From contig JAQMRL010000006.1 of the NCBI GenBank assembly GCA_035578175.1, positions 63,590,501-63,654,500 on the forward strand: a stretch of DNA of 64,000 nt, in the 5' to 3' direction. Of the stretch, positions 51,513 to 62,328 are shown piece by piece (the stretch's first letter is position 1; each line of letters starts with the position of its first letter). The notes under the pieces were generated by a model. It was not told the origin of the DNA, ran no database searches, and saw only the letters and a program-made list of their open reading frames with translations. This DNA is from Catonia carolina (Eukaryota; Arthropoda; Insecta; Hemiptera; Achilidae). The translations under genes were made by a program, and so were the position numbers.

Positions 51513-52479
51513 GTATGGAGTCCCTAAATATGATCAGAAAGTATTCGCTTTTTATCACTAAGCAACGGACTTTTACAATATTGTTATGGCAACTAGTAGT
51601 ATTATATAAAAAATTCTTTTGTCATTGTACTGAACAGTACTGAACAGCGATGAAGAGCTGAAAGAACATGTTACCTCGTTTTTGCCTACACAGGCAGCAG
51701 CATTCTATGATTAGGGTAGACTATACCAAAACTTGTACCACGCATGACAAATGCCTGGAAAATGACAGAGTTATATTGAAAAATAGTTCAAGAGCTATAG
51801 ATATTTTTATGAAATAAATTTCATTGGTGCATCTGTACATGTTCTTTTTTTATTTCAAAACGGAACTTACTTTACGAACGTACCTCGTGTATAATCATGT
51901 AAGTAATTATCTTAACTTTTCAAAAATAAATTTTTTATAAGCTATCAAAACTGTTTATTGTATTTATAATCACCCTGTACATTATCTCATTATGCGTGTG
52001 TTTTTCAAAATAATTTTTCAAAACAAAAAAACTTGTAAAATACTTTGTTTTATAAAAATATGTCATATCCAACAAGTTTTAGTTACTTAAAAAAATTATA
52101 AATGTTTTCTGAAATAGTTTACAAACGCATTCTCTCTGCTGGAGGCCATCAAGTTATACACAGATAGTAAATCATCTTTTAAAAAGTAAAGACATCTTTT
52201 GAAAATTTTTATGATTTATTAATTAATAATTTTTTTAAATCTGCTATACATCTGCAACAATTGCCTTATGCAAAATTTAATAACAGAACAGTCTGCTGCT
52301 TAACAAAACTATATATCTGGTTGTTAATTAATCTGCTCAAATTCAGCAGAATTATTTTTGTTATTAGCCAATACACTAGTAGTTATAAGAAAATTGAATT
52401 ATGTTTATTTTTATCAACTTTAAACATTGTTAGTTTTCCTCTTTTGCAATTTATATATTTTTTAGGGTTAATCTTACAG

Positions 52480-52641
52480 TATAGTTCTGAATCACCTGGT
52501 ATACAACGTAAGAAGTGTAAGTTCTTTGACACTGGATTATCTGGCATAAAAAAGACACTAAAGCGTTACGAACTAGAGACTGCAGATGAAGGGGAACATA
52601 GTGATTTAGATCACAGCACAGAGCCAATTGACTTTCGTTAA
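52480..52641 (+). CDS. Candidate terminal exon of an unidentified gene in intron 9
   Basis: After acceptor-like TTAATCTTACAG (or an alternative TATTTTTTAG ending 52465), the frame reads YSSESPGIQRKKCKFFDTGL, SGIKKTLKRYELETADEGEH, SDLDHSTEPIDFR, then TAA. Composition, a charged tail and a good acceptor look like a real C-terminus. No matching upstream exon was identified in the window and I do not recognise the protein. It may be a retroposed fragment. Confidence 0.35.
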   Translation, partial: YSSESPGIQRKKCKFFDTGLSGIKKTLKRYELETADEGEHSDLDHSTEPIDFR

Positions 52642-53899
52642 TCATTTCCTGCGTTGTCACGTTGTGGTCCCACTGTGGATGACAGCCTATCAAAACATCA
52701 GCTGGAGTTCAGTGGAACAGAGTGTGACTTTAGCAAAGGGGTAATTTTACTCTCGACCTTGGCTGTTTTTGGCTAGATCTTATCTGCAGTCTCAAGTTCG
52801 TTCGGGTATAGGTGTTATTGGACAACAACGAAATAACATGTTTAGTGCGGCCGCCACATTTATTTGGCGTATTGAACAGTCCAAGGGTGCGGGCCGCCAC
52901 AAATATGTGGTCCGTTTGTACAGTTTTATAATCTCTTCTTTCTGCATTCAGCTAGGGGAAATAGTATTTCTTTTATTGTTCAGCCGTAGAAAAAGGTTCA
53001 TTCTATGCCAGTATATCTTCAGCTTTTGAAGAAACGTCACCGGTTTTTTTTGGCGGAGTTTTAAAAACTGATATATTTTCTTCTATGTTTCGAGTTATTT
53101 CGTTTTATTACTTTTCCTACAATTACGCAACATTTACTATACTTAGTAAATATTGTGGCGAAAATGCAACTAAATAAATAAATATGTGTCTACAAATGTA
53201 ATACCTAAATTCTTTAAATTTAAGTAGGCTTTTTTTTCGTACATACAGACCTAAAGTTAACTTTTTTTAAAGAAACTAGAAGTATTAATTTTTTTTTAAT
53301 GTTTGCCTTATTTAAAAATTGGCTATAGAAATATTTTATTAGTACTTATAATTTTAGGAGCCTACGAGGCGTGCACAGTCACACAAAGTGGCAGAGTCAT
53401 TTACTTATAATAGTAGGCCCTATACTAGTAGGTTTATTCAATTCTTAGGTGACCCATTTTTGGAATTGATTTTCACCTGTCCACAGAAAGACTTACTGCT
53501 GTGAGAACAGAAAGGGTAAAAAAATATTGTTAAAAACAAGAAAAAATCGTAAAGCCGTCATAGGTACCGATATCTGTCTGCCGTCTGTACCATAATATTA
53601 CTTTCAACTTTTCAAAAACCTTTGGCCACACCGCAGTTATTCAGCTAAGAGTGCTATAATGAACTATTATTATCCTTTCATTCCTATAAGTTTTTAATTT
53701 TTTCTCATAGGTTTACGTGATAAAAGCAAAGTACATTCAGACTTTTACATTTGTTTTGTATTTATACTTTTATATGTGTGTTTTTAAAACGAAAAACAAA
53801 TACATTTATCTAAAGTAAAATACATTAACATACACATATAAATATAAAATAAAAGTATTGAATGAAAATACACACGAGAAATTGTAATTGTAGAGAGAA

Positions 53900-54031
53900 T
53901 ATGAGGATATGAAGCGCCGCGGACTTGTGCGGGGAACATATAAATGCGGCAGGCGACGCTTCAGCCACAGCGAATAACCTCACTTCACCCGGGCCACAGT
54001 GAACGATATAATGAAACTTTCCACTTGCTTG
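53900..54031 (+). promoter_or_regulatory. TATA-type promoter with possible tiny first coding exon
   Basis: GC-rich patch with TATAAAT at 53939-53945, TCAG Inr-like word at 53961-53964, and ATGAAACTTTCCACTTGCTT at 54011-54030 followed by GTAATT. A first exon that encodes only MKLSTC and splits the signal peptide is the usual layout of arthropod cuticular/secreted protein genes. No second exon is visible between here and ClC-7 exon 10. Could be an orphaned duplicate. Confidence 0.35.
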
Positions 54032-54148
54032 TAATTGACAGTGCGTGTATATGAGATACATTTTATTTAGGCACTTTGTTTGAAACCAAACTAAAATTTG
54101 TGTATTTTTCTTCAGAATCTGTTTGATGGTTCTTAATTCAATTTTCAG

Positions 54149-54242
54149 ATGTACTGTGGCGATGGTGAATTTAATACGATTGGTGCATTATGGTTACAAG
54201 TTCCTGAAGCTAGTGTACGTTCTTTGTTTCATGATCCAAAAG
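54149..54242 (+). CDS. CLCN7: ClC-7 exon 10 (residues 443-473)
   Basis: Acceptor TTCAATTTTCAG|ATGTAC, donor AAAAG|GTAATT. It encodes MYCGDGEFNTIGALWLQVPE and SVRSLFHDPK. CxDGEYN and VxSLFHDP are conserved ClC-7 landmarks. At 94 nt it is the shortest coding exon in the window. Confidence 0.92.
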
Positions 54243-54419
54243 GTAATTTTTATTTAATTAGTATTTTTTTGTAATGAAGGTTAAAGATGTTTTCCGAGTA
54301 TTAACAAGTTGAGTGCCACCTAGAAATGACGAAGAATTTGTAAGCCCAACATACTTTTTATAAATAATTAGGGTTAAATAATGTATAAAAATGATATTTA
54401 TCCTTAGTAAGGATTATAT

Positions 54420-55260
54420 TGTGACGCTTATCGCTAAGGTCCGTTTCAGGATCTAGGTAATTAATTAATTAATTAATTAATACACTAAGGTTTTAAATTA
54501 CAAATATTTATTACAACTAAAAGATTTACAAAATAAATAATAAACTAATTATAATGGAGTAATACAATAAATAACTTAAAGAATTTACGTAGTACTACTT
54601 ACAAATAATTATACCAAGGCACATACTCAAAAACTGAATATAATGCACATACACAAGATAATATAACAATAGTTGACCACTACAATGCTCAGATACGTAA
54701 CCTGTAGTACGCACCGTTAGCCACTCAATAAACACTCGTCAAAGATCAAACGGATACTAACTCACTAACCGTGCTCGGGGTTCTATTTTACTCGGGGATC
54801 AAAGAATCCTCTCGAAAAACACCAAAATTCGATACAAAAGTCCTTTCTGGAGAAGTCTTATTTAATAATGTAAACTGGTTATATTTGAATAAGAGGGTGT
54901 TACAAATAACCAACCGACTCTTTCATAAATAGTTGTACAACAATAGACGCTACCTTATCATACACAATAGCGCTGTCCTTTTAAAGAACCTTTATGAATA
55001 GGTATAATTTTATATCTAGCCGTATTGTTACTTTTTCACTCTATTATCTACTCCTTAACCATTTTATGAATGAAGTACTAGAAATTTCGCGAACCATACC
55101 CTTCTTCGATATTGTCACAATATTGTGCAATTTTACAGCAAAAAAAAATAATAAACACTCATACGTGACGCCAGTGGCCCTGCGATTGAATTATCCGACT
55201 GAGGGGCTGCTGGACGCACATGTGGCATCCGCTTTGTGTTTTGTATTTATACTCAACTAG
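54420..55260. other. Unclassified block, possible mobile element
   Basis: It starts around TGTGACGCTTATCGC, has a (TTAA)n tract at 54457-54480, and ends near CGTGACGCCAGTGGCC...CATGTGGCATCCG. It is richer in GC words than the flanks. No coding region, TSD or paired ends established, so class is unknown. Confidence 0.3.
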
Positions 55261-55714
55261 CACATGCATTTTCAGTTTCGTTACTGTTTTATTGTTTACG
55301 TATTAATCAAAAATGTTTTGTATTATTAGTCTAATATTCGACAGAACTAAGTTGCATAACAAAAGATCCTTAGTCAAACGACAAAGAGGATTTATTACCT
55401 TAACACATCTTGTGAAACATTTTTCTGTAAATACAATTGTTTTGACAGCAGTAAGCAGGAATGGCAACTGATGTGATTCATAAATTGTAAACATTTTACT
55501 CCACAAAATCCACTGGTTCTATTAAAATTGTACCCTAGTGTAGTGGTAGAAGGGGTTTGACTAATAAACAAAGAATGTTTTATTTGTTTTGTGTTTATTA
55601 GAAAAATTAAGAACATTGTTGATTTTAAAGAGTAGTAGTACACTCTAAATATTTTCTGTTTACAAAAATGAGTAAGTTACATAGTTAAATATTGTAATAA
55701 TGATTGGTTATATA

Positions 55715-57069
55715 GGGTGATTCAAAAAGAGCGCCGGTTTTGATATATCAAATTAAGAGATTTATTTTATTGAAAAACTGAAAATAAATACATCAACAAG
55801 TTCATCTTTCCTTCCAATTTCATGTATGAAAAATGATGCCATGCATGTGTCCTTCTCTACTGCGCTGGCACGCATCAACTCTGTCCATGAAACTGGATAT
55901 TACTGCACGACAAGTTTCGACTTCCATTTGCCCGATAACCCGTCGAATTTCCTCCTTCAAGTCATTGATGTTTCGGGGTTTATTGGCATACACCAATGAC
56001 TTCAGATGACCCCAATGAGGAAAGTCACAAGGCGTCAAGTCACACGACCTTGGTAGCCATTGATGGTCGGAATTACGAGAAATGATGCGATCCTGGAACC
56101 GTTCAAGGAGCAACAACATTGTTTCTCGTGCAGCGTGACAGGTGGCACCATCCTGCTGAAACCACAACTCGTCAATGTCCATTCCATCCAAATGACGCCA
56201 CAGAAACTCCCTAATCATTGTACAGTATCGGTCTCCGTTTACTGTCACGGCTTGTCCTTCTTGATTTTCAAAAAAGTAAGGGCCGATGACACCGCCCGAC
56301 CAAAAGCCGCACCAAACTGTCACTCGCTGTGCATACATTTCCCTTTCATTAACCACGCGAGGGTTTTCTAAACCCCACATACGGCAGTTCTGTTTATTAA
56401 CGAAACCGTTAAGTGGAAGTGCGCCTCATCACTGAAAATGATTTTGTTTGCGAAGGTGTCATCATCCTGCCGTTTTCTCAATACCCAGGCAACAAACTGT
56501 CGTCTCTTCTGGTGGTCTGCAACTTTCAAATGTTGCGTCAACTGAATTTTATACGGGTGATATTGGAGATCGTACCGAAGAATTCTCCGTACAGAAGAAC
56601 ATCTTAAACCCAATTGTTGAGAACGGTGACGTATTGATTTTGCTGGGCTAACAGCCACACTGTCACGAACCAACGCAACGTTCTGCTCAGTTTGGCCAGA
56701 ACGACGACGTCCAGAACTTTTAAGGTCGACTGTTGAACCCGTCTCAAAAAACGTTTTCATGAGCCTGCGAACTGTTGATTCATTCGGTGCTTCATTACGT
56801 CCTAGAGTACCGCGAAGGCGCCTGACAGTAGCCGCATAACTCTCTCCACTCTGGTAAAATGTTTTGACGATTAGCACTCGTTGCGCAATAGTAAACTTCT
56901 CCATGGTTAGACACAGACTGCGAGAGTACTACACTGCAAACAAGAGAAACTACAACTGAATCGTCAATCGGAATGTTCTCCAAAATAGAAATGTGGTCAA
57001 ACAATGTTGCCAACCGATAAACAAAAATTTACCAGCCGTTTAAAAACTGGCGCTCTTTTTGAATCACCC
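55715..57069 (-). mobile_element. DD41D (rosa-type) mariner-like transposon, nearly intact
   Basis: Left flank TA (55713-55714); the right flank reads TT where TA is expected. The ends are GGGTGATTCAAAAAGAGCGC and (reverse) GGGTGATTCAAAAAGAGCGC, perfect. Two minus-strand frames cover the whole transposase with a single break near 56375. Catalytic sites: IIFSDEAHFHL, WFQQDGATCHAA, SCDLTPCDFPHWG; 41 residues separate the second and third Asp, the DD41D spacing. Confidence 0.9.
55820..56904 (-). pseudogene. DD41D transposase, one frame break
   Basis: 56904-56368 encodes MEKFTIAQRVLIVKTFYQSG, the helix-turn-helix tandem (ESTVRRLMKTFFETG; SVRRILRYDLQYHPYKIQLT) and SDEAHFHL. 56380-55820 continues MWGLENPRVVNEREMYAQRV, TVWCGFWSGGVIGPYFFENQ, WFQQDGATCHAARETMLLLL to GHMHGIIFHT. 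The two frames overlap by 13 nt around RTAVCGV/MWGLENP, so one indel inactivated an otherwise complete ~360-residue enzyme. Confidence 0.88.
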
Positions 57070-57098
57070 TTTAGTTATCATAACCATTATAAATACTT

Positions 57099-57500
57099 GT
57101 TGTTGTTGTTTAGGTCAACAGCCGAAAGGCTGGTTTGAACCTCTAGAGGTTTTACTGAGTAAAACGAGGAGTGAGGTGGTTTACCATTGCCTCCCTCACT
57201 GAGTGGAAAAGTACGCTTATCAGCATGCCGGGCCCTCTGAAAAGCACATATTTTCCACTCTGTAAATGATGACACCTTCACTTCATTCACCACAGGGTCT
57301 GGCTGTGCAATGAAATTCATTACTTTCAGAGGAGATAACTCTGATTAGTGTCTTTTACACCTCTACCTCTTCTGTTCTTAAATGATTCTCAGTCATTTAA
57401 TTGGCTGACCATGTGATAAGAAACAGAACTATTTATTTTAGCCCTGAACGAACAGATTGAGTGTAAATAATTTAACACTCCACCTGTCTGTTATGGGCAG
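57099..57500 (+). mobile_element. Family C retroposon, full copy with 11-bp TSD
   Basis: TATAAATACTT lies at 57088-57098 and 57501-57511. The body begins GTTGTTGTTTAGGTCAACAG and ends CACCTGTCTGTTATGGGCAG. It lies just right of the DD41D element. With the 21190 copy it fixes the family ends. Confidence 0.85.
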
Positions 57501-57511
57501 TATAAATACTT

Positions 57512-57950
57512 ATTAAAACAAAACAAAAACTGAAACCACGAACCGATACACGTTTACTGTAGTTTAATTAACACGCTACTAAAATATAAAGAGCACAAGT
57601 GAAAAACCGACGATATTAGAATGCCAGAAAAATAATGCTGTGTTCTATAGTTGAGTTGAACATTTAAAAAATATTGGATTTGTTCTAAACAGTTTTGAAA
57701 ATGTTTATGAACTTTTTCCCCACGTTCTGTATTTATATGACCAGTAAAATGGTGTAAATAGAAGAAAATTGGAGGATTTTTTTTAGGATTCTTTGAAATT
57801 ACAGACATGAGTTACATTTGAAGTTGAACATGGTAATAATTATAGGGAAATATAAATAAAATTTAAAAAAATCCACTTGGGTATGCTAAATGAAAATTAC
57901 ATTTGTCACCGGATGGCGACATTAAGTGGCAAACCTTATAATTTTGGTGG
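57512..57950. other. Intron 10 gap, nothing recognised
   Basis: AT-rich, no repeat-family match and no credible open frame. Confidence 0.4.
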
Positions 57951-58290
57951 CTCTGAAAAGTGCCGCTTAAGCGCTGGTCGTCTTGGAGAGGCGTCAGTCA
58001 TAGTCGTTGTGGCGGTCAAGGGGCTGGGCGACACGGCGTGTCGTCGTCCAGCGGAGACGTCATCTTCTTCCCTCGCAGTAATGCGTCAATGGCTGCTTCG
58101 TCGGGTTTGGTGGGCGTAAGGCTCGGTCGAGGGACCACTGTGGGCATTGCTCGCGTTAGCAAGCGATGACGGTCCGGTCGGCGAGCGGAAGCATCATCTT
58201 CTCTCTTGTGGGGTTGTCGATTAGTTCTCACTGGAGTCCGGCAGCCGTGTGCCGTGGTGGACGTTTTGTCTGCTGTCTGGTTGAAAAGAG
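57950..58290. other. GC-rich unassigned block
   Basis: This is a sharp GC-rich island (CpG-rich words such as CGACACGGCGTGTCGTCGTC) that ends where the degenerate mariner begins. Open frames on both strands reflect composition. It may be a LINE 5' region or untranslated exon of a host gene; no evidence decides. Confidence 0.3.
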
Positions 58291-59406
58291 TACACGTGTT
58301 TGCATTTGCTCGGCGATTTGTTACTTCCGAACAAAGAATTTGCATTAAAACTTTTATGAAAAGTGATATCAAGCGTAGTACCACGTTCAAATGTTAACAG
58401 TGGCTTTTCATGAATCTACTATGAGTAAAACAAGGGTGTACGAGTGGTACAAATGGTTCAAAGGTTAGAACTTTAAAGATGACGACTGCCCTGAACACCC
58501 AAGGATATCAGCAATGGACGACAGGGTTGTAGAAGTGAGGAAAATGTTTCTGAAATATTGCAGAATCACTCTCGGAGAGGTTGCTGATGAGGTCAGTATA
58601 TCATTTGGACCATGTCAAGCAATTTTTTCGGATGTTTTGAGCTTGAAACCCTTGGTTGCTTGTTCCGAAATTACTGAATTTCGAACAAAAAGAACGTCAA
58701 GTGGTTATCGCCGAAGAATTGCTAAATTAAGTAACAATGATCCAAAATTCCTGCAAATGGTCATAACAGGTGACGAAACATGGGTGTACAGGTATGACAA
58801 AACCAAGGCCCAGTCATCCCAACGGAAGCTGCCTGAAGAGCATAGACATAGACGAAAAAATATTCTTCAGGTCCAGTTAAATGTTAAAGGTCTTCTCACC
58901 GTTTTTTTTTTTATTACAATGGTGTAGTGCATCATGAGTTTCTGCCATGTGGTTGTTCGGTCAACAATACTTGGGAGTTATGCGTCATATGTGTGAAGCG
59001 ATCCGCTGAAAACGCTCCAAATTGTGGCAATACCACTCGTAGAAATTGCATCACGATAATGCTCTTGCTCACACTTCACTGCTTGTCTACAATTTTTTGG
59101 CAAAGAACAACACCTTTATGTTATCCCAGTCACCACATTCACCAGACATGGCCCCCTGCAACTTTTTTCTATTCTCGAAGCTGAAGATAATCATGGAATG
59201 ACAACGTTTTACCACCATTGGTGACATAAAAACAGAATCACTAAAGAAGCTGAAAGGTTTACAACAAAATGAGTTCCAGAAGCGCTTCCAAGATCGGAAA
59301 AACCGCTGGCACAAGTGTATTAATAGGACAAAATTGATATAATGAATAAATAAAGATTTGTTTTAAGACAAACTAAAATTCGTGTTTTTTTTTTGATCGA
59401 ACCTCA
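58290..59406 (+). pseudogene. Degenerate mariner (relative of the 12282 element)
   Basis: It has RVYEWYKWFKG-type words, VVEVRKMFLKYCRITLGEVA, MVITGDETWVYRYDKTKAQS, VVHHEFLPCG relic, and a C-terminal block WHKCINR. Right end CCTCA|TA at 59407. Order and wording match the 12282-13594 transposase at lower identity. Left TIR missing. It sits within an inverted family A copy that resumes at 59409. Confidence 0.8.
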
Positions 59407-59408
59407 TA

Positions 59409-60100
59409 AATAATCAAAGTTGGAAAACATAAAAAAACCTACAAGTTTTTATTGAAGCAATGTCTTGGACACAGCTTAGTTTAGCATCATTTAGTGATTT
59501 TCTGTTTATTTAAGTCCTACAGAGGTTGATTTTCAGTTAGCATCATTAAATCACAGTTAAATTTTCAGTGTGTACTCATTTTTCAACACTGTTTATATAA
59601 TGAATTAATATAATAATTTCACTGACCTTCTTTTTAAACTGCGTTATCTTTATTTTATTCCTACTTACACGTGTTTCGGTGGATCCACCATCATCAGAGT
59701 AAATGAAAAATTGAAACTAAAAATTATTTTCATTTATTTAAAATTTACAGAAGATGATACATCTTCAGTCACTTGTATAAAAGAGTTTTATACAAGTGAC
59801 TGAAGATGTATCATCTTCTGTAAATTTTAAATAAATGAAAATAATTTTTAGTTTCAATTTTTCATTTACTCTGATGATGGTGGATTCACCGAAACACGTG
59901 TAAGTAGGAATAAAATAAAGGTAACGCAGTTTAAAAAGAAGGTTAGTGAAATTATTATATTAATTCATTATATGAAATAGAAATATTTCAAACTGCAGGA
60001 TGCATTATACAGATTTATTTTTGACTGTTTATATAAGTTAGTTTTATTATTTACAATGGGTAGTGAAAGTCATGTGAGGGTTTCAAACCAGATTTTTAAT
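59409..60100 (-). repeat. Family A 5' third (inverted), interrupted by family D copy 4
   Basis: 59409-59587 (ACAGCTTAGTTTAGCATC, TCTGTTTATTTAAGTCC) and 60037-60100 (TTATTATTTACAATGGGTAG, TGTGAGGGTTTCAAACCAGA) are the two parts of one diverged family A end. Confidence 0.75.
59601..60023 (+). mobile_element. Penelope-like hairpin retroposon (family D), copy 4, 13-bp TSD
   Basis: ACTGTTTATATAA lies at 59588-59600 and 60024-60036. Arms 59601-59782 and 59786-59967 form a near-perfect palindrome with a 3-nt centre (GAG); the tail TTTCAAACTGCAGGATGCAT... ends GATTTATTTTTG. The 5' arm is ~15 nt shorter than in other copies, as with 5' truncation. Hammerhead motifs at 59659-59704 (minus) and 59865-59910 (plus, stem II GGTG-GATT-CACC). 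Confidence 0.92.
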
Positions 60101-60192
60101 GTAATGGTTTTCTAAATTTATTAGTTGTAATAAAATTATTGTAGGTTATTTCATGTATTGCTAATAAATATTGTTTTCCTGTTTTGTTCCAG

Positions 60193-60362
60193 GGTCACAT
60201 AATATTGAAACACTTTTGTTGTTTGTAGTTGTTTATTATTTGCTAGCAATAACAACTTACGGTCTATCTGTGTCACTGGGTCTCTTTATTCCATGTTTAT
60301 TGACTGGAGCTGCATGGGGCCGTATTGTTGGAATTGGTTTGGAAATGATTTTTCCTGATGCG
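60193..60362 (+). CDS. CLCN7: ClC-7 exon 11 (GxFxP, residues 474-530)
   Basis: Acceptor TTTTGTTCCAG|GGTCAC, donor GATGCG|GTAATG. It encodes GSHNIETLLLFVVVYYLL, then TTYGLSVSLGLFIPCLLTG and AAWGRIVGIG. GLFIP (503-507) forms part of the chloride pathway, and GAAWGR is highly conserved in ClC-6/7. It lies just right of a Penelope-like palindrome. Confidence 0.95.
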
Positions 60363-60477
60363 GTAATGAACTGTGTATTATTTGTTTTTCCATAATATTA
60401 TAAATTGATTATTCTGTGATGAAATCTGAGTGTTCTGCCATGTGCCATGTGCCATGTGTTCTGCAAGTGAATGCCTT

Positions 60478-60663
60478 AGAATAGCCGGGGAGGCTGGTCT
60501 AAAGGCTGTGCTCACCTCTCATCATGCGGTCTTGGGTTTGAATCCCATTCAGGCACGGCATGTTTTCATACGGCGCAAAAAATAATTTCATCCTTCATAG
60601 TCTGCATTACCAATAATTGCAATACAGTCTGATGTTAAACCAAAAAAAAAAACAAAAAAAAAT
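60478..60663 (+). mobile_element. tRNA-derived SINE family F, copy 1
   Basis: The head reads AGCCGGGGAGGCTGGTCTAA, with an A box GGCTGGTCTAAAGG, and a B box GGGTTTGAATCCC near 60533. The body ends in a mixed A-tail (A11-C-A9). It is close to exon 11's 3' side. Confidence 0.88.
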
Positions 60664-60734
60664 TGTCTAAAAGCTTTATCCCATGACATAAAATTACTAG
60701 CATTGTGGGAATAAAGAACTACCAGCTACGTTAC

Positions 60735-61140
60735 TTAAGTGCTATAATATTTTTCAAAGTTAGTGAGCTCTGAACGTATGCATTGCCCCCTATACACTTC
60801 ATAGCTAGCCGATGACTTGCCAGCAACTTTGCCAATTCTTGCTTTTGTAGCTCTGTAATATATTTTGTCAGCCATTTTTTTGTCTTTCAATAACAATTGT
60901 AACCTATGAACATACAACCATATTGTAATACATTATATTATAAAGTATTGCATGTTAACACGCTCTATAATTGATGTGTTCAGTACAAGATGCAAGACAT
61001 GAGTGAACTACTGTGGCTCTTATACGCATGCGTGGGTATTGTTTGTCAGGTTGATGCATTCGTATAATCTGACAATGCTGGCAAAAGTTCTGATTGTTCT
61101 AAACCCATGGAACAGCAGAGCTAATCAACTGTGAAAAGCA
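60735..61140 (-). repeat. Repeat E, copy 2 (uninterrupted)
   Basis: This is a continuous counterpart of the dispersed copy at 15870-18366. It contains a short frame MADKIYYRATKARIGKVAGK that is also open in the other copy, but differences between copies are mostly amino-acid-changing (see rejected items). Ends undefined. Confidence 0.6.
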
Positions 61141-61379
61141 TTATAGTGACTTTGAACTTGTTTGATTTTACTAGCGCTAGTAGGACATATAAGGTCACAA
61201 AATAGACTATGCTAGTAAACTACCTTGCTGTGAACATTGTTTGGTTACTAGCGCTAATAACGAGAGAAAAGTTCACGTTATTGATTAGCTCAAGTGAATG
61301 TTTGGAAATGTTGCTAGTTACTAATAAGCTGCTAGTACTAGCAGATAGTAAACTAGCATTGTGCGAATAGGCCTTAAGT

Positions 61380-61655
61380 ATTGTTGTTGTTTAGGTCATC
61401 AGCCGTAAGGCTGGTTTGAACCTTGTAGAGGCTTTACTAAGGTAAAATGAAGAGTGAGGTGGTTTACAATTGCCTTCCTCACTGAGTAGAAAAATATGCT
61501 GTTCAACATGTCGGGTTCTTTGAAAAGCATCTACTTTCCACCCTTACGTTGACACTTAACTTCATTCACCTCAGGGTCCAACTGTATTGTGAAATTCATT
61601 ATTCAGAGGAGATAACTCTGATTAGTGTCTCTTACACCTGCATTTCTTCTGTTCT
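61380..61655 (+). mobile_element. Family C retroposon, 3'-shortened copy
   Basis: It runs from TTGTTGTTTAGGTCATCAGC to CACCTGCATTTCTTCTGTTC, where it meets a fragment also found at 11715-11800 (GGTTTCGACCAGAAGTGG). Confidence 0.75.
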
Positions 61656-61739
61656 GGGTTTTAAGTTCCGGTTTCGACCAGAAGTGGCCCAAAATCGGAA
61701 GTCGAGAAATCAAAGTCTGAATTTGGAAATAAAAGTAGT

Positions 61740-62145
61740 GTCTTTATTGAAAAATAAATCCTGCAGCTTGAAATCAATTTTATTTTATATAAAATATATA
61801 AATCAATTTTAATTATATACAATAAAGTTGCGTTTATCTTGTATTTATCACTTAAACGTGTTTTCGTGGATTCACCATCATCAGAGTAAATTATATCGTT
61901 TGAAACTAAAATTTTTTAAAATTTATAGAAAATGTTACATCTTCCGTCATGTGTATACACATACACACGTGTTTTATACACAGGACTGAAAATGTAACAT
62001 CTTCTTTAGATTTAAAAAAATTTTTGTTACAAAACGATATAATATACTCTGATGGTGGATCCACTGAAACATGTGTAAATGATAAATAAAAAATAAAGGC
62101 AGCTTAAAAAAGATTAGTGAAATTTATTATATAAAATAGAAAACT
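61740..62145. mobile_element. Old family D hairpin relic
   Basis: AATCCTGCAGCTTGAAAT starts it; arms with ACACGTG-type, CACCATCATCAGAGTAAATT and ACTCTGATGGTGGATCCACT words lie in inverted order about 61850-61895 and 62045-62085. The right-arm ribozyme core is broken (CTGATG without the second GA). It is the most diverged copy. Confidence 0.75.
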
Positions 62146-62154
62146 AGTGTCATT

Positions 62155-62328
62155 TTTTTCTTTTTGTTTAACGTCCAACTGTTTTGCAATCAGTGCTAAT
62201 GCAGACAGTGAAGGATGAAATGATTTTTGTTACGTATGAAAATATGCCATGCCTGAATGGGATTCGAACCGAAGACCGCATGATGAGAGGCGAGCACGTT
62301 ACCAACTATGCCAATGCGGCCGGCTAAA
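62155..62328 (-). mobile_element. tRNA-derived SINE family F, copy 2, with TSD
   Basis: On the minus strand: GGCCGCATTGGCATAGTTGG, A box TGGCATAGTTGG, B box GGTTCGAATCC, body ending in an A-rich tail. Flanks AAAACTAGTGTCAT (left) and AAAACTAGTTCAT (right) form a 13-14 bp duplication with one indel. The tRNA-like part is better preserved than in copy 1. Confidence 0.9.

Noticed and set aside
54457..54480. (TTAA)n run as a piggyBac hot spot or terminal site
   Set aside because: Simple repeat without adjacent CCC/GGG ends.
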